From: Forficula auricularia
Taxonomy: Eukaryota; Arthropoda; Insecta; Dermaptera; Forficulidae
DNA: 64,000 nucleotides
Assembly: GCA_024734495.1 (NCBI GenBank)
Contig: JALMQS010000075.1
Location: 6,308,832-6,372,831 of the forward strand
Reading direction: 5' to 3'
Position 1 is the first letter of the stretch, and each line of letters begins with the position of its first letter. The position numbers and the translations under genes were made by a program. Below are positions 1 through 11,700 of this stretch, in pieces. The notes beneath the pieces are model-generated. The model was given only the letters and a program-made list of their open reading frames with translations, searched no databases and was not told where the DNA came from.

Positions 1-91
1 TAGTAAATTATATAACGTGTCGATAAATATTTTAAAAATAAATAAATATTAAATAAGAGAAATCAAATAATGTTGATAATTTAATTTCCAG

Positions 92-198
92 TATCGAAAT
101 TCAAAGAAATTGATAATCTGGCCGGGCGACTTATCTCATTAACGGGCCTCAGTCAGCCGCCTGCTAACCCAAAAGAAGACATCACAGCGTTCAAGTAA
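92..198 (+). CDS. Candidate coding exon at the left edge, gene not recognised
   Basis: An acceptor (TTTCCAG, AG at 90-91) is followed by one frame open for 34 codons from 94, beginning SKFKEIDNLAGRLISLTG and continuing SQPPANPKEDITAFK. The codons are GC-richer than the flanks. A strong donor (AA|GTAAGC) lies at 195, but reading through gives AAG TAA, so this is either the last coding exon (stop 196-198) or is spliced on. If spliced to an acceptor at 399, the frame ends almost at once (N-F-N-stop), which also makes this the C-terminus. The peptide looks amphipathic and helical in its first half and proline-rich afterwards. I do not recognise the family. The rest of the gene would lie left of the window. 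A chance open stretch remains possible. Confidence 0.4.
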
Positions 199-399
199 GC
201 TAATTATTTCGCATAATCTAATTAATTTGATTAATTAAATATAATATTTACAATCCTATCTTCATTTCTCTTTCTCTTATATATCAATATCTTTAAATTG
301 AAAATATTTTATTATAAATATGATATTTTCTTTATAATGAAAGTAAAAAAAAGATTGTATTTATTTGTGAATAAACTAATATTATAATTTTCTTTTCAG

Positions 400-494
400 T
401 TTTAATTGAATTGATTGAACTGTGATGCTGAGGCAGACAACACGTTCTATTCATGCACTTTACGAGATTCTGTTTTCATCTCTCTGGACTCAAG
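400..494 (+). other. Possible untranslated exon
   Basis: A pyrimidine-rich acceptor TTTTCTTTTCAG (AG at 398-399) and a donor CAAG|GTAGCC bound 95 nt of locally GC-richer sequence. All three frames have stops, so if transcribed it is 3' UTR or non-coding. It could belong with the exon at 92-198. Support is splice-signal shape only. Confidence 0.15.
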
Positions 495-832
495 GTAGCC
501 TTTACATTTCTTTTTTTTTTTTTTTAATTTTAAGTCTTTTACTTTAAAACCGGTGTAATTTGCTTTCGAATGAAGGGTGTAATTTAAAAAAAATGCTTAT
601 TTTTAGTATTTTTATTCTAATTAAGTGTATATTATTTTCATATATTTTGAGGGTTTGCATGCAAGTTGATCAGCTTATACAAATGAAATGAAAACAGATT
701 GATATATACATAAGTGGTAATTTGATCTATACATAGTAATAACTTTTAAACACAAGGTTACAAATTTTTAATTACATCATTCATTCTAATTAAAAACATC
801 CAAATCCAATAAAAGTACATTGATAATTTGTT

Positions 833-960
833 TTAATTGAAAAGTTTTTATTTTGCCGAGAGTATACTAGATGCTATAACAGAGTTGTTGATTCATAAAG
901 AGAAACAAGGAGGTTGTCCTCTGCTTGATGCAAATAAGTATACACACATATATATCGAAT
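833..960 (+). mobile_element. Fragment of palindromic Penelope-like family, terminal arm only
   Basis: It carries the conserved outer arm seen at 9.1, 14.8, 45.0 and 63.6 kb: AATTGAAAAG, then GAGAGTA, then the AAAGAGAAACAA block, TGTCCTCTGCTTGATGCAAA and an AT-rich tail. A roughly 15-base interruption breaks the GAGAGTAGCAGAG block. The ribozyme and opposite arm are absent. An 83-codon open frame here is not a gene. Confidence 0.7.
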
Positions 961-1316
961 ATATATTATATTATAAAAAAATACAAATCTTTTTAAAACA
1001 ATCTTGGAACTTTTATTTTGAAACTAGACGTTTCAAGAGAAATTCTCCTTTTATCAATAGAAAATTTTCTATGCTGCTAAATGTATAATTATAATTATTT
1101 TTCTTCAATAATCAGCATGTTAAAAGCGCCCTTGTATAATTATAAATATTTCTTTTCAATAAATCATCAGTTCACTTTTGCCTTAGTCTACTAGTACTGA
1201 CATGTTTCGCTGCAAGTCGGGACAGGTTGCGGTGGTCAGGCGGTATCTATTCTTATAAACACGACCTTTCGTGAATTTATTATTTGTCCTTAACTTTAAA
1301 ATTATTTATTTATTTC

Positions 1317-1643
1317 TTCAAGCCCTTAGACCCATGAAATATATAGACACGCCCTCTGCTACTCTCCACACAGAGTGAAGTGAGGCCAACATCGCCTACA
1401 GATGACGTCACGTTCTCGAATAAATATTTGGTTATATTAATTTAATATTAATTTGCGATTATTGGAATCAAAATAAATAATCTAAACTACGATAAATTTA
1501 TCTCAATGTATAATAATTCCTATAGTGGCCATGCTATTTCTGGTTGTTCCTACCTACAGAAGACGTCAAGTTCTATAGGAGATGTTGGCCTCACCAAATC
1601 GACACCAGGGCGTGTCTATATATTTCATGCTCTAAGTTCAAGC
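1317..1643. repeat. Imperfect inverted repeat (foldback element)
   Basis: The left arm (1317-1415) and right arm (1560-1643) are reverse complements over three blocks: a CATGAAATATATAGACACGC block, GAGGCCAACATC and GACGTCA. About 145 bp of AT-rich spacer separates them. No transposase or clear target duplication was found. Confidence 0.65.
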
Positions 1644-1992
1644 CTATATGATTTGCGATAATCAAAATAAAATTGATTTTCTGTTCTATTAAATACATAT
1701 GATGTTTCTTAAAATTTTCAGTATTCTAAGGAAATTAAATCAATAAAAAATCAAATAGTTTTCGTTGACAAAGCTTTAGTTTTGACGAGAGCGTTTGTAA
1801 AGTCGAGGTTTTGAAAAAGTTTTTCATTTTCCTCCAATAAATTAATATTTTTTGGATATTTTTAAAATAATGTATTCTTTTTACTTATCACATTACATAT
1901 AAATTATTGTTTCATTGAAAACATTTATTTATTACTATATAGTGATACATCTACACAAGCTTTTTAAGTAATTTTAATTAATTTTTTTAAAG

Positions 1993-2152
1993 ATGGAGTG
2001 GCTAATAGACTTCGATCTTACTCGGGATCGAATCTGGCTTCAGCTAGATTAATTTGGATCGATGTCGAAAATATGAAACATTTAAATAAATCCAGAGCAA
2101 GACAACAGAACATCACTTTTTGTGAACAATTTCCCCTGGAATCCCCTCTCAG
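1993..2152 (+). other. Exon-like open segment, unrecognised
   Basis: It lies between an acceptor (TTTTTTTAAAG) and a donor (CTCAG|GTACG). The frame beginning GVANRLRSYSGSNLASARL stays open across the whole 160 nt, and codons are more balanced than in the flanks. The peptide matches no family I know. It does not join in frame with the next candidate exon at 4253. It may be an exon of a non-coding transcript, a chance ORF or old repeat DNA. Confidence 0.2.
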
Positions 2153-2159
2153 GTACGTT

Positions 2160-4250
2160 TTTATTACCTATATTTATTTCTATAATAGTAATTTCAAACT
2201 TAATATGTTTTTAGATTTTTCGCATTAAAGTGTTTTCTTTTCTTTTCCAATTAAATATTTAATTTTATATATAGATTGTTTAATTTCAAAATTTCCTCTC
2301 TCGATATAATATATATAGTATAATAATTATTCAATAATTTTCTTAAAGGTGACAAAATCACTTGAGCAACAAGATCATCGGCTGCCTGCGAGTTTAGGCT
2401 TTTCTTTTAACGACGAGGTTAGTATTTATTCTATAGGAATATCTCTAAGATCATGAATATTTCATTATTTTTAATTATCCTTCAAACCTCCTTGAGTTAC
2501 AAATTAGATCCCCCTTATTTCAGAGAATTCAATGCTCTATATTCAAAACTCTTATAAAAAATAATAGAGTAGAGTAAATTTCTCACTGATAAATTAAATT
2601 TCATTCAAATTTTTAATTCACTTCATTTAATATTATATTTATTTACTATTTATATAATTTCTAACTTATTTTTCTCTTCTTTTTCATGGATCCTTCACTT
2701 TGGTGATGTTTCGCTGCTGTCTTTTATCACATCCGACGCATTTATGTGCTTCATACCAAAAGCGCACCAAATATGAGTATGTTATATTTTTTAGCATGGC
2801 ATTTAGTTAAACCTTTCAAAGATTATAGTAGGCAAAGAATTAGGATGTATTTCTTTTACAGCATACCCTATAGCTACAATCAGTAAATGTAATACTTAAC
2901 TTATTTTTCATATTATATTAAAGTTTTTCCTTTCAATTATAATTTAATAAATTTTTAATTAAATAACTTGGCTATTAAATGTTTCATAAATGCAATTTTA
3001 TATCAAATTAATCTCAATCATAATTTAAATTGATTTTCATTTTCAATTTTTTGCAATTCTTAATATCAAAAATAAATTAAAATCACTCTAATCTTTTCCT
3101 TTTTCAATCAATTTTTTCTTGAAATTATTCAATTTTTAACGTAAAAGAAAAATCAGATTAGGAATTTTCAGATCCCCATTTTCACCTTCATCTGTAGTGA
3201 AGCAGAAAGAGAACCACTGGAAGAACTTCACAAAGGAGAATTTATAGAATAATAGATTTTGCGTAGGGATTTTCAGATTTCACCGCCTCGACCACCGATG
3301 GGATTCATCGCTATTTTAATATCATATTTAATTCTTAGATTCAAAATATGTGATAGAAAATTATTAAAATTAAATTCATATTTTAGTAGATATAGTATGC
3401 TATAGAGTATATAGTTTAGAGGGAGTGTGGGATGATATGCCATGCCAACGATGACGGGCTCTCTTTCTGTTTTGGGGACCTGCACTCTTCTCTTTGATTT
3501 CGTTCTTGGAAACAGTAAATGCGGTGTCGTCTATCTTAGGCCTCTTAGGGATATTTTGTTATGTGTTTCCCTCTCTCGTGCCCTCCAATTTAGTTTAAGG
3601 TTATTTTAGTATAAAGACCCACAAGAGAGCTAAAATCGACGCCACCCATTTGTTGGACCCATGAACGAGTTACAAGGGAAGTGACCGATTCGATCTGATT
3701 TCTAAAGATCGAGGTCCAGGTTCTTGTATGTGTTTGCATGTTTTGTGTCTTTCCGAAAAGTCGTCGCTTGACGCCTTGTTCAAATGGAACAATGGGGTGG
3801 TAATGAGAGTCTGGTGAGTTTGTGTCTTTGAGGACGGGTTTGAGGTGGCTCTATGGACTAGAACGAAGACCAGAAGGTTGTCCGTTGCTTCCTCTGGATT
3901 AGCCTAAGGAAGAAGAGCGGCTGCCTTGTGGCTAGGGACACGAAATTTTCGATAGGTAGGATCTCTTTCAGCTCGCCCTGGTCTCTCGTTCTATCCGTAT
4001 TCCAAAAAAGCAGGGCCACTCTCACTGATACATATTTCTTCAGACTCTCTCGAAGTCCGATTATAAGAATTCGAATTTTACTCTGATATTTCAAATTATA
4101 AGAATTTGATTTGGATGAAATAAAATTTGAATTTTACGCGAATTAAAGGGATTTATTTCGTTTACTACATACGTCTTGATTATTAAACTAGTATGTAGTA
4201 AAAGGAGGTGGGGGGGGGGGATTGCTACTAATGTTTATGTCTAGTGTTAT
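2160..4250. other. No recognisable gene
   Basis: AT-rich DNA with simple T and A tracts. From about 3420 to 4090 it becomes GC-richer and looks unique, with small open frames on the minus strand (3273-3485, 3858-4094) that lack homology or splice context. A run of G at 4210-4220 closes the stretch. Confidence 0.5.
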
Positions 4251-4252
4251 AG

Positions 4253-4338
4253 GTATTCATCCAAAAAGAATTTTTGAACATCTGGAGACAACGAGAAAGA
4301 TAAGAGATAGAACGATCCCCCAATGCATCCCATCGAAG
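4253..4338 (+). other. Exon-like segment 1 of 2
   Basis: It is bounded by GTTATAG and GAAG|GTGAAT and is open in one frame (IHPKRIFEHLETTRKIRDRT followed by IPQCIPSK), ending on a complete codon. Joined to 5141-5220 the frame stays open (KTIILSLWFRFF...). No family is recognised. Confidence 0.2.
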
Positions 4339-4932
4339 GTGAATATATTTATAATATTTCATAATTTATATTTCTCTTTATTTCTTAAATAATTGAGTGT
4401 TTGCAAAAATGATTCCCTACTAACTAAACAATATTTTAGCTAGGGCATTTGAATGATTCATTTTTCGATATTATATCATATATAATACAATTTTATTTTT
4501 TATTGTATTTGGTAATTTTCCAATCATTAAGTGTTTTCATTGCAATATTTAAATAAATTATTTTTGATCGGCTTAGAGTATGAAAATAATCTTGATGACG
4601 AAAAATCGCCGAATAGACGTATTAGAAATATTTAGAAACTTTTTTCTTCCCGATTCCTAAGAACCAATGCTTCAATTTGCATCATGGAACAAGAGTCAAT
4701 AATTTGATTAGTATTTATTTTTATTTTTAAATAGAGATACAATTTCATCAAATACATGTATTGAAATCATTAGCCTCTTTGAATACCTACTCTGCAATCA
4801 AAAATATTTTTTTTATACATTTCTGGAGAAGTTTGTCCTGTTGAAATTTATATTTAATGAAACAATCATTTTTGTTATTCAGCTCTATAATAAATATAAG
4901 ATATATCCATTTTTTTGAGGAAAAGGAAGAGC

Positions 4933-4967
4933 CTGAAGAAGCTGTAATAAAACACCGAAACGTGCCA
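4933..4967 (+). ncRNA. Decayed hammerhead-like motif
   Basis: CTGAAGA (4933-4939), an imperfect helix II (GCUGU with ACACC) and GAAA (4957-4960) appear in hammerhead order, then CGTGCC. The base after GU is G, which the NUH rule does not allow. It is likely a dead relic of a Penelope-type element; no arms are recognisable. Confidence 0.3.
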
Positions 4968-5140
4968 ATAGATAGTTCAATATAACACTTATTATTGTTC
5001 TTTTTCTTCTAAAAAAAATCATATATCTAATATTCTATATATTAAGACATTTGAAGTCCCAAACAGGAGACCCAATACGTCCGTGTTACGAAGTTTAAAT
5101 TAAAATAATAATAATAATATTTTGATTTTTTTCCTTTCAG

Positions 5141-5220
5141 AAAACAATCATCCTCAGTTTGTGGTTTCGATTTTTTTCAAAACACCAGTTGCCCAACAAT
5201 TCCGAAGACCAGATCCAAAG
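5141..5220 (+). other. Exon-like segment 2 of 2
   Basis: It has a strong acceptor TTTTTTCCTTTCAG and a weaker donor CAAAG|GTTTGT. It is open in two frames, one in phase with 4253-4338. No family is recognised. Confidence 0.2.
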
Positions 5221-5662
5221 GTTTGTACCGATTCTATTTCTTTTTCATTACTTAGTGAATTTTCTTTACTTTCAATCATCATTATTGAATATACAGTTTT
5301 AAGACTGGTTTGACGAAACCATCCTCTCAACTCTATCCCAAGCCAACTCTTATACTTCTCTAAAAGTCCGACATCCTATATCTTTCATCTGGAAAAATAC
5401 TCCTGGACTCCCCATTTCCATTTTCTTTCCCAATTAACCCTATAAAATATCCTTTAGCAATGTCACATATCTTAACTTGTGTCTTACCATATTCTCTTTT
5501 TAATTCAAATTCATTAATGGAAATAAAATCTAATAATAATAATAATTTAGAAATTTTTTTTATAATAGAAATTTCAAATTCTAATATTACCTAATTCAAA
5601 TCACGTCATTAGTTTTTTCAAATTAATGATATTAAATCTCTTATCTAAAATTTTTGAGTCTA

Positions 5663-5842
5663 GATGATTAAATTGTTTTGGGTTGGGCCATCAATGGTGA
5701 AATTATATAATTAATTAACAATTTCTATGGTTTTAAATATCTTTTTGTTTTTAATGATGAAATTGTTTGGGGTTGGACCATCAATGGTGAAATTATATAA
5801 TTAATGAAAAATTACTATGATTTTAACGATCTTTTTTTTAAT
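5663..5842. repeat. Tandem duplication, two units of 90 bp
   Basis: The block TTGGGCCATCAATGGTGAAA and its surroundings recur exactly 90 bp later (AATTGTTTTGG at 5671, AATTGTTTGG at 5761), with few substitutions. Confidence 0.85.
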
Positions 5843-5849
5843 GGTATAA

Positions 5850-7580
5850 ATAGCTTTCAAATCAAGTTAAATCATGGATCAAATTTGAACTTTAGTTAGC
5901 GAATCCATACCATTTCACCAAGTGAATTGATTTTATTATTTATTTTTAAATTTATTGAAATCAATACATATAGAAATAATATTTGTGAAACCTACTTAGT
6001 AATTTAAATATATTTTATATTTAAATTTTTAATTTGATTATCCTCTAAAATTATTATGAAAAAAACTTTGGTTTGAGATTTGCAGCTTAACCACTTTTTT
6101 CTAATGATTAATTAGAAGGTTTATTAAAACAATCCCTATGACCGAATTCACAAAAAAACGGGTTATCTGCTTCCAGAAGACCGATAAAACAAACAAAAAT
6201 GAAGCGGGTCACTGCATATTTTTGTTTATTTTACGATGCTTTCAAAAGGAATCGGGTAACCTGCTTTATTTTTGACGATACACCCAGTATTTATGTTTAA
6301 TGAATGATTAAATCCATTGATCTTGGCTGAAAAATAAACCTTATAAACTTTTGGTGATTTTGCATTGCAGTAATTATTCATTCGTTATTATGCATCAATT
6401 CAAATAAAGTAATGGGACTTAGAACCCTTATAGTAGAATCTTAGAGTTATGGGCAAAAACTGACTGTATTTCGTTGCTTTAAATGGAATAGATGGAAGAG
6501 ATTTATTTTAATTATCTAGTATTTCCATCCATGTATAATTCTGAATCAATATTCCCAACTGTCTCTTTCTTTAGCATAGTCAAGTCTTCCGGTTTATAGG
6601 CTATTCATTTGATAGTGAATTGATGACTCCAATTTGATCCAGGTTAACTGTTTCCTCTTTCGCTCATAAGAATGATGTCATTACTCTGCCAACGATGACA
6701 TCCATTTCAAGAGAAAATTTATTACTCGAGTCCAGATGATCTATAGGGAAAATCAAGATTCCAACACTTGCATTCGGATCATTATTAATTTTCATTCGAT
6801 TATAAATTTTATAAAAAAAGATGAAAGTAGCAATGAAAGAAAGAGTACTTTAGCTATATTACTTTCTTTAAATGAAAAAAAAATATTATTCTAATCAAGA
6901 AATAGAGTGATATTATTTGTTCATTAATTTATTTAAGCTAGTTCTTTCGCGACAATCCACACACAAAGTTTTAGCCTCGTAACCACTCTATACATATGAA
7001 CGGTACTAAAATTTTAGGTTATGTTTTTTTAAAGTGAATGTACTTCTCACACTACTATATCCTTATTATGAATGTATTGTTTCCAAGCGACGTTCTTATA
7101 TCCCCTCCACTCAAAATAATTGCCCAAATATGTTTTTTTTATTTTTACTTTATTTTAATCAAAACTACGAGGTTATTAATTCCAATTTTTTTTTAAGTTA
7201 CTCCGAATATATTATTCTACCAAATATTAGTTTTTCATCAAGATGGTGAAAGTCCTTCAATGAAAAAAATATAATAATGATCATTTTCCCACCCTTTCCC
7301 AATCAACCATTTGTAATAAATTTCATTTTTAATTGCAATTATTTCATGTTTGGTGTGGTAAATCGTCTTCAAATTTTAACAGTGTGTTTATTATGCTTTT
7401 AATCAATTATGTTTCAAGTTTCGAAGACTTCTTGAATTTTTGCATTTGTGAAAGAACTACCTTAAAGTAATTTGAAATTATTCAAACGCCTCCCAATTGA
7501 TCATAAACCCAAGGGTCGAAAATAATTTTTTCTCTTTGCCCCGGGGCGCAGTCACAACGAGGCCTCGTCGAAAGATAATT
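5850..7580. other. No recognisable gene
   Basis: AT-rich, apparently unique DNA without convincing ORFs, splice-bounded segments or repeat families, apart from a GGGGCGCAGTC patch near 7544 just before the foldback at 7586. Confidence 0.5.
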
Positions 7581-7585
7581 ATTAA

Positions 7586-7693
7586 TTAAATTAAATTAGG
7601 GAACGAAGAAAATATTTTTATATTAAGACAAACCCGGCTGATCCTTTTGTCTATAATATAAAAATCTTTTCTTCGTTCCCTAATTTAATTTAA
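7586..7693. repeat. Short foldback built from a SINE tail
   Basis: The AAATTAGGGAACGAAGAAAA arm on the left is mirrored by TTTTCTTCGTTCCCTAATTT on the right. The sequence between (CCGGCTGATCCTTTTGTCT) matches the SINE fragment at 16450-16512, so this looks like an inverted dimer of a SINE 3' end. Confidence 0.7.
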
Positions 7694-7699
7694 GTAATT

Positions 7700-8575
7700 T
7701 GAAATGTTTATTAATTTAGAATACAAAGTTTAGAATAAAAAATAATTTCGAAAGAATTTTTCTTCTTATAAAGGGTGATGAGCCATTTAAAGTTTACGAA
7801 TTTTTAGGGATAAAATCGGAATTTGTAGATCTTTTTAGAATGGAAACATTACAATTTTGGGAAAGAATAATAGGACAATATATTAAAATAAAATTCTAAT
7901 TATATATTTGAAAATTATTATAATTACTAACTATTTATAATGACTTCATTAAATTTTATAACTCACGATTTTGTACTTAATAATTTGGACTTTTCGAAAA
8001 TGGAAACTCACCTGAAACAAAAAGAAAAGCAAAAAATTAATTAAAAATTCTTAAAATCAATAATTTATTCCGTTTTTAAATAGATGCTAAATATGCTAAT
8101 TGGGTGTATTAATTTGAACAGAAAAAATATGTATTTTTTCAAAGAAATGCAACTTTTTATACAATTAACACAAATTAAATTAGAGAATATATAAAAGCTT
8201 TTATTATAGACCTTAGGGTCAGCCAGGGTTTGGTCGAATTGGAGTGTCATGATTAATTAAATGTGCTTATATACCTATATTTATCATACATGTTTCAACA
8301 TTTCTGTTTACCTCTATCTAAGAATTTAAATTTCCTAAAAAATGTGGCCTAAAATACAGGTTTTAATAATACTACTGAGAGTAGCTTTGTGTTAGCATGA
8401 TTCAAATTGATAAATCCCCTTGAAAATAAACTTAATTTAGGAATAGCCTGTAAATCGTTCTTTTATAAATACTTATTTATTTCCGATGTTTTGTGATTTT
8501 TTCTATTTTTTCAAAAATGATCTTTTATCTATTTATTTATTTTTGTCTACATTAATCATAAAATCATTTTATTTC
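7700..8575. other. No recognisable gene
   Basis: AT-rich DNA. The 61-codon minus-strand frame at 8065-8250 has no supporting feature. Confidence 0.5.
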
Positions 8576-8579
8576 CTTA

Positions 8580-8937
8580 GGGGCCGTCTATAAATTACGC
8601 CACACAAATTTCGTAATTTTTAGAACCCCCTCCCCTGTATTGTGACGTCACATTATCACTTTTATACCCAATAATTGTAAAAAAAATTTGTTATAAATTA
8701 AACTCAACTAAATGGAGTCTTTTTGCTAAAAATTGCTTGCTTACAATTTTTTATCTAGGTTTATTTTACCAACATATTCAGTTTGGAATAACCTGAAATC
8801 TAAAATTGAAAAAAAAAAATTATTTGACTTTTGTGACATCACAATTTTTAAGATCCCCGAGGCCCCCTGTCGCATTTTGTCACAAATCTGAGATGTCCCT
8901 CGCTCCTTACTCTGTGACTTCATTTATGGACGGCCCC
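8580..8937. mobile_element. MITE with GGGGCCGTC terminal inverted repeats
   Basis: The termini GGGGCCGTCTATAAAT and ATTTATGGACGGCCCC are inverted repeats matching at about 21 of 25 positions. GTGACGTCAC and GTGACATCAC lie just inside each end. It is 358 bp with no coding capacity, so a non-autonomous DNA transposon. No clear target duplication is visible. The open frame at 8741-8923 lies inside it. Confidence 0.8.
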
Positions 8938-9204
8938 TCATTGATGTTCAAATAAATGCGTTATTTTCAAAAAATATGCGAAAAATAGAAAATGGAGGTG
9001 GGTGGTTGCGTCAAACCATTCTTAAGACTGTATACTCAACGATGATGATGATTTATGTTATTTATTTAGTTTATTTAATTGAAAAGATTGTAGAGAGTAG
9101 CAGAAGAATCATAAAGAGAAACAAAGAGGTTGTCCTCTGCTTGATGCAAATAAACATACCTATAATATCAAATATGAATATATATATATACTTTATTTGT
9201 TTGA

Positions 9205-9239
9205 GACTATAGTTTCGAAGGCTTGGCCTTCATCATCAG
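9205..9239 (-). ncRNA. Hammerhead ribozyme motif, intact core
   Basis: Read on the minus strand: CUGAUGA, U, helix II GAAGGC-CAA-GCCUUC, GAAA, CUAUAG, UC. Helix II is six perfect pairs with a 3-nt loop. Helix III is the self-complementary ACUAUAGU, too small to be stable in a monomer. The cleavage site would be after GUC (NUH satisfied). Helix I beside the core is weak (GA with UC). Confidence 0.75.
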
Positions 9240-9400
9240 TCTTTTTAATTAGGAATATTTTATCTATTATTTCTCATAGGGTCAATCACCAATTGATATT
9301 GAAAATTTGTTATATATTTGCTATCACAACAAATTTTCAATATCCAATTGGGGGTTGACCCCATGAGAAATAATAGATAGAATATTCCTATTTAAAAAAA

Positions 9401-9435
9401 CTGATGACGAAGGCAAAGCCTTCGAAACTATAGTC
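9401..9435 (+). ncRNA. Hammerhead ribozyme motif, intact core
   Basis: CTGATGA (9401-9407), C, helix II GAAGGC-AAA-GCCTTC, GAAA (9424-9427), CTATAGTC, with cleavage predicted after 9435. It is the mirror partner of 9205-9239. Only A/T pairs are available for a distal helix I (TATTT with AAATA). Confidence 0.75.
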
Positions 9436-9763
9436 TCAAACAAATAAAGTATTTCATTCATATTTATATTTTATATAATATATTATGTATGTATGTTGAT
9501 TTGCTTCAAGCAGAAGACAACTTCTTTGTTTCTCTTTATGATTTAGATTATTGTCATGCTATTACATTTTATTTACCTTCTCTGATGCAAAGTAGTTATT
9601 TAAGAAATAATATTTTATTGCAACAAAATTTTCTCTAGAGAAAGACGGACTGGTAGAAATTTTAATTGAATGTAATGGAAGGCAGCCCAGGGGTAGTGAG
9701 GAAAGAAAAATTAACACATATCAAATAAGGTTAATTTATTGGAATCCTTCCTCCCTTCCTTTC

Positions 9764-9798
9764 AAACCGACGTTTCGGAGGATTTTTGTCTTCTTCAA
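9764..9798 (-). ncRNA. Decayed hammerhead of the ACGU family
   Basis: On the minus strand it keeps GAAACGUC followed by GGUUUG, but the core reads UUGAAGA instead of CUGAAGA and helix II no longer pairs cleanly (AGAC...CCUCC). It is the relic of an element related to those at 13.7 and 60.0 kb. Confidence 0.55.
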
Positions 9799-9799
9799 T

Positions 9800-11700
9800 T
9801 TATAAAAATTCTGCTTCTCTTGGCAAAAATAAACTTTCAATTTATATTTTGATTGTTATAAGAGAGCGTGCTCTGCACACGCTTGTTTTTATTATTATTA
9901 TTATTAGTAGTAGTAGTATTTTGGCCATAGACGTGTTATTCTACGTTGCTTAACTTCCGTGATTTAAATTCTCATTAAATAAATAAAATATAATTAATCT
10001 TGACTGATATTTACTTGTTCCGAAAGAGCTCACATTTCGTATAAATAGATCTGATTAGTAATCAAATCTAAAAAGTTTAGTCACTCTTTTGGACGTTTGG
10101 CCATGACAGAGAAACACACTTTCAGTCCATGGCTCAGACACAGGCACCCACCTATACATTCTCTTTTCCAAAAGAAAAAAAATCCAAGCTAATTTCACTT
10201 TAATAATAGCAAAGTTCATTATATAATAATTTCAAAATTCATTCCATTCAAGCATAGAGACTTGGAAATTAAATCAATTTCAAGAATAATAGTAAGAACA
10301 TAAAGATGTAGAGTTCAATTTTATTTATTTATTTATTTATTTTTATTATTAATCTATGTTGTAAGTTCAATTAAATGCGAATTTTCTAAATTAGCCTAGT
10401 CATTCTTTTCGACATCTTCTTAAGTGACATGTTATTAAGCATGTGGAAAAAGAACCAACTAGCCTTGAGTTCACTTTTATCCTTACATATTGCTTTTATA
10501 TAAGAATTCTTAATTAAGTTTAGATAATAATTTTTGCATTGAATGGCATAGATTGGAATGAAATATTCTAAACAAAAAATACAATTTATTTATTGATTAA
10601 AACATTGTATCTTTTTTTACTTCATTATATTCTACTCAACTATTATTAATCAGGCGGTTTTCTCGAGAAAATTAAGATTAATGTTACGAGTCATTTATCT
10701 ATATCAAGTTATCACGTTAAAATGTCTACATAAATAAATAATGGTCAACCGTTCATAAAATAAAAATTCTAAAAAAATACAATATTTTTGGTGTATATTT
10801 ACGCGTTGTTTGGTTATAAAATATTCCCCCAACGTTTTGTCTTCATTCTAGAGTTTTAATGTTGATAAATTAATATTCCAGGTCAGGTTGATTTTTTTTC
10901 AGTTAAAATAATGCAACTTGTATTTAGAACAAAATATTTTTTATTTAAATAAAAATAAAATTTTGGAGTCGTTATTACGGGTAGTTTGATATGAGTATTA
11001 AGTTAATAGAAGCTTTTTAATTACAATATGTAAATGACTTGTGGCAACTCTTTTATTACAATTTAACATTTTTATGAAAAAAAAGAATAATAAATAAATA
11101 AATAAATAAAATAAAATTTTTATAAAATGTAAATTAAGTAAGTAGTCGCTTCAATCCGGAACTAAGTAGGCGTGCAAATGCATAAAGTTTGAAATTATTA
11201 TTTTTTTTTTACTTTCCACTCAAAAACTTAAAAACTTGTATTAATTTTAACATTTTAATTATTTATTTATAAGAATTAACAAAGAAAGAATGAATTTCAA
11301 AAGCGCCTGTATATCGGCAACCAGAAACACAAAGCTTTTTAATTTTTTGTTCCGTTAAAACGCTAGGATCGTTTCTATGGATTTCGATAACTCCATATAA
11401 GCATTTTCCATTTCAAAAAATATTCTCTGCAGCTTATTTGTGAAAGTATAGTATTTTTTTTTACTTTTAAGTATTTAGTTATTAGTATTTATCTGAATAT
11501 TTGAACAAAAATGGCTAAAAACTTGAAAATCAGTCGAAGCAAACATTTAGTACCAAGTAAGGCCAATTTGGCCAAAACTTAGCTATAGAATTTTCAAATG
11601 GCTAAAATTTAAATTATATTCCAATGCAATTTAACGTTTTTAAGATTCATTTTATCCACCACAGACTATAATTTAACTCGATTAATTCATTCAATTCGAA
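9800..11700. other. No recognisable gene
   Basis: AT-rich DNA with simple repeats: ATT/AGT triplets at about 9885-9920, TTTA at 10320-10343 and AAAT at 11089-11112. No ORF or splice-bounded segment is credible. Confidence 0.5.

Larger units (their letters stand above)
9076..9541. mobile_element. Palindromic Penelope-like short element with two hammerheads
   Basis: The arms mirror each other: AAAGAGAAACAAAGAGGTTG at 9114 against CAACTTCTTTGTTTCTCTTT near 9520, with a central inverted segment around the AATTGATATTGAAAATTTG block. One hammerhead sits in each arm on opposite strands. Approximate 11-bp direct repeats flank it (TTTAGTTTATT at 9065-9075, TTTAGATTATT at 9542-9552, one mismatch). The left end is longer, carrying AATTGAAAAG...GAGAGTAGCAGA, while the right end stops inside the arm. 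That asymmetry suggests a truncated cDNA joined to its inverse. Confidence 0.75.
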
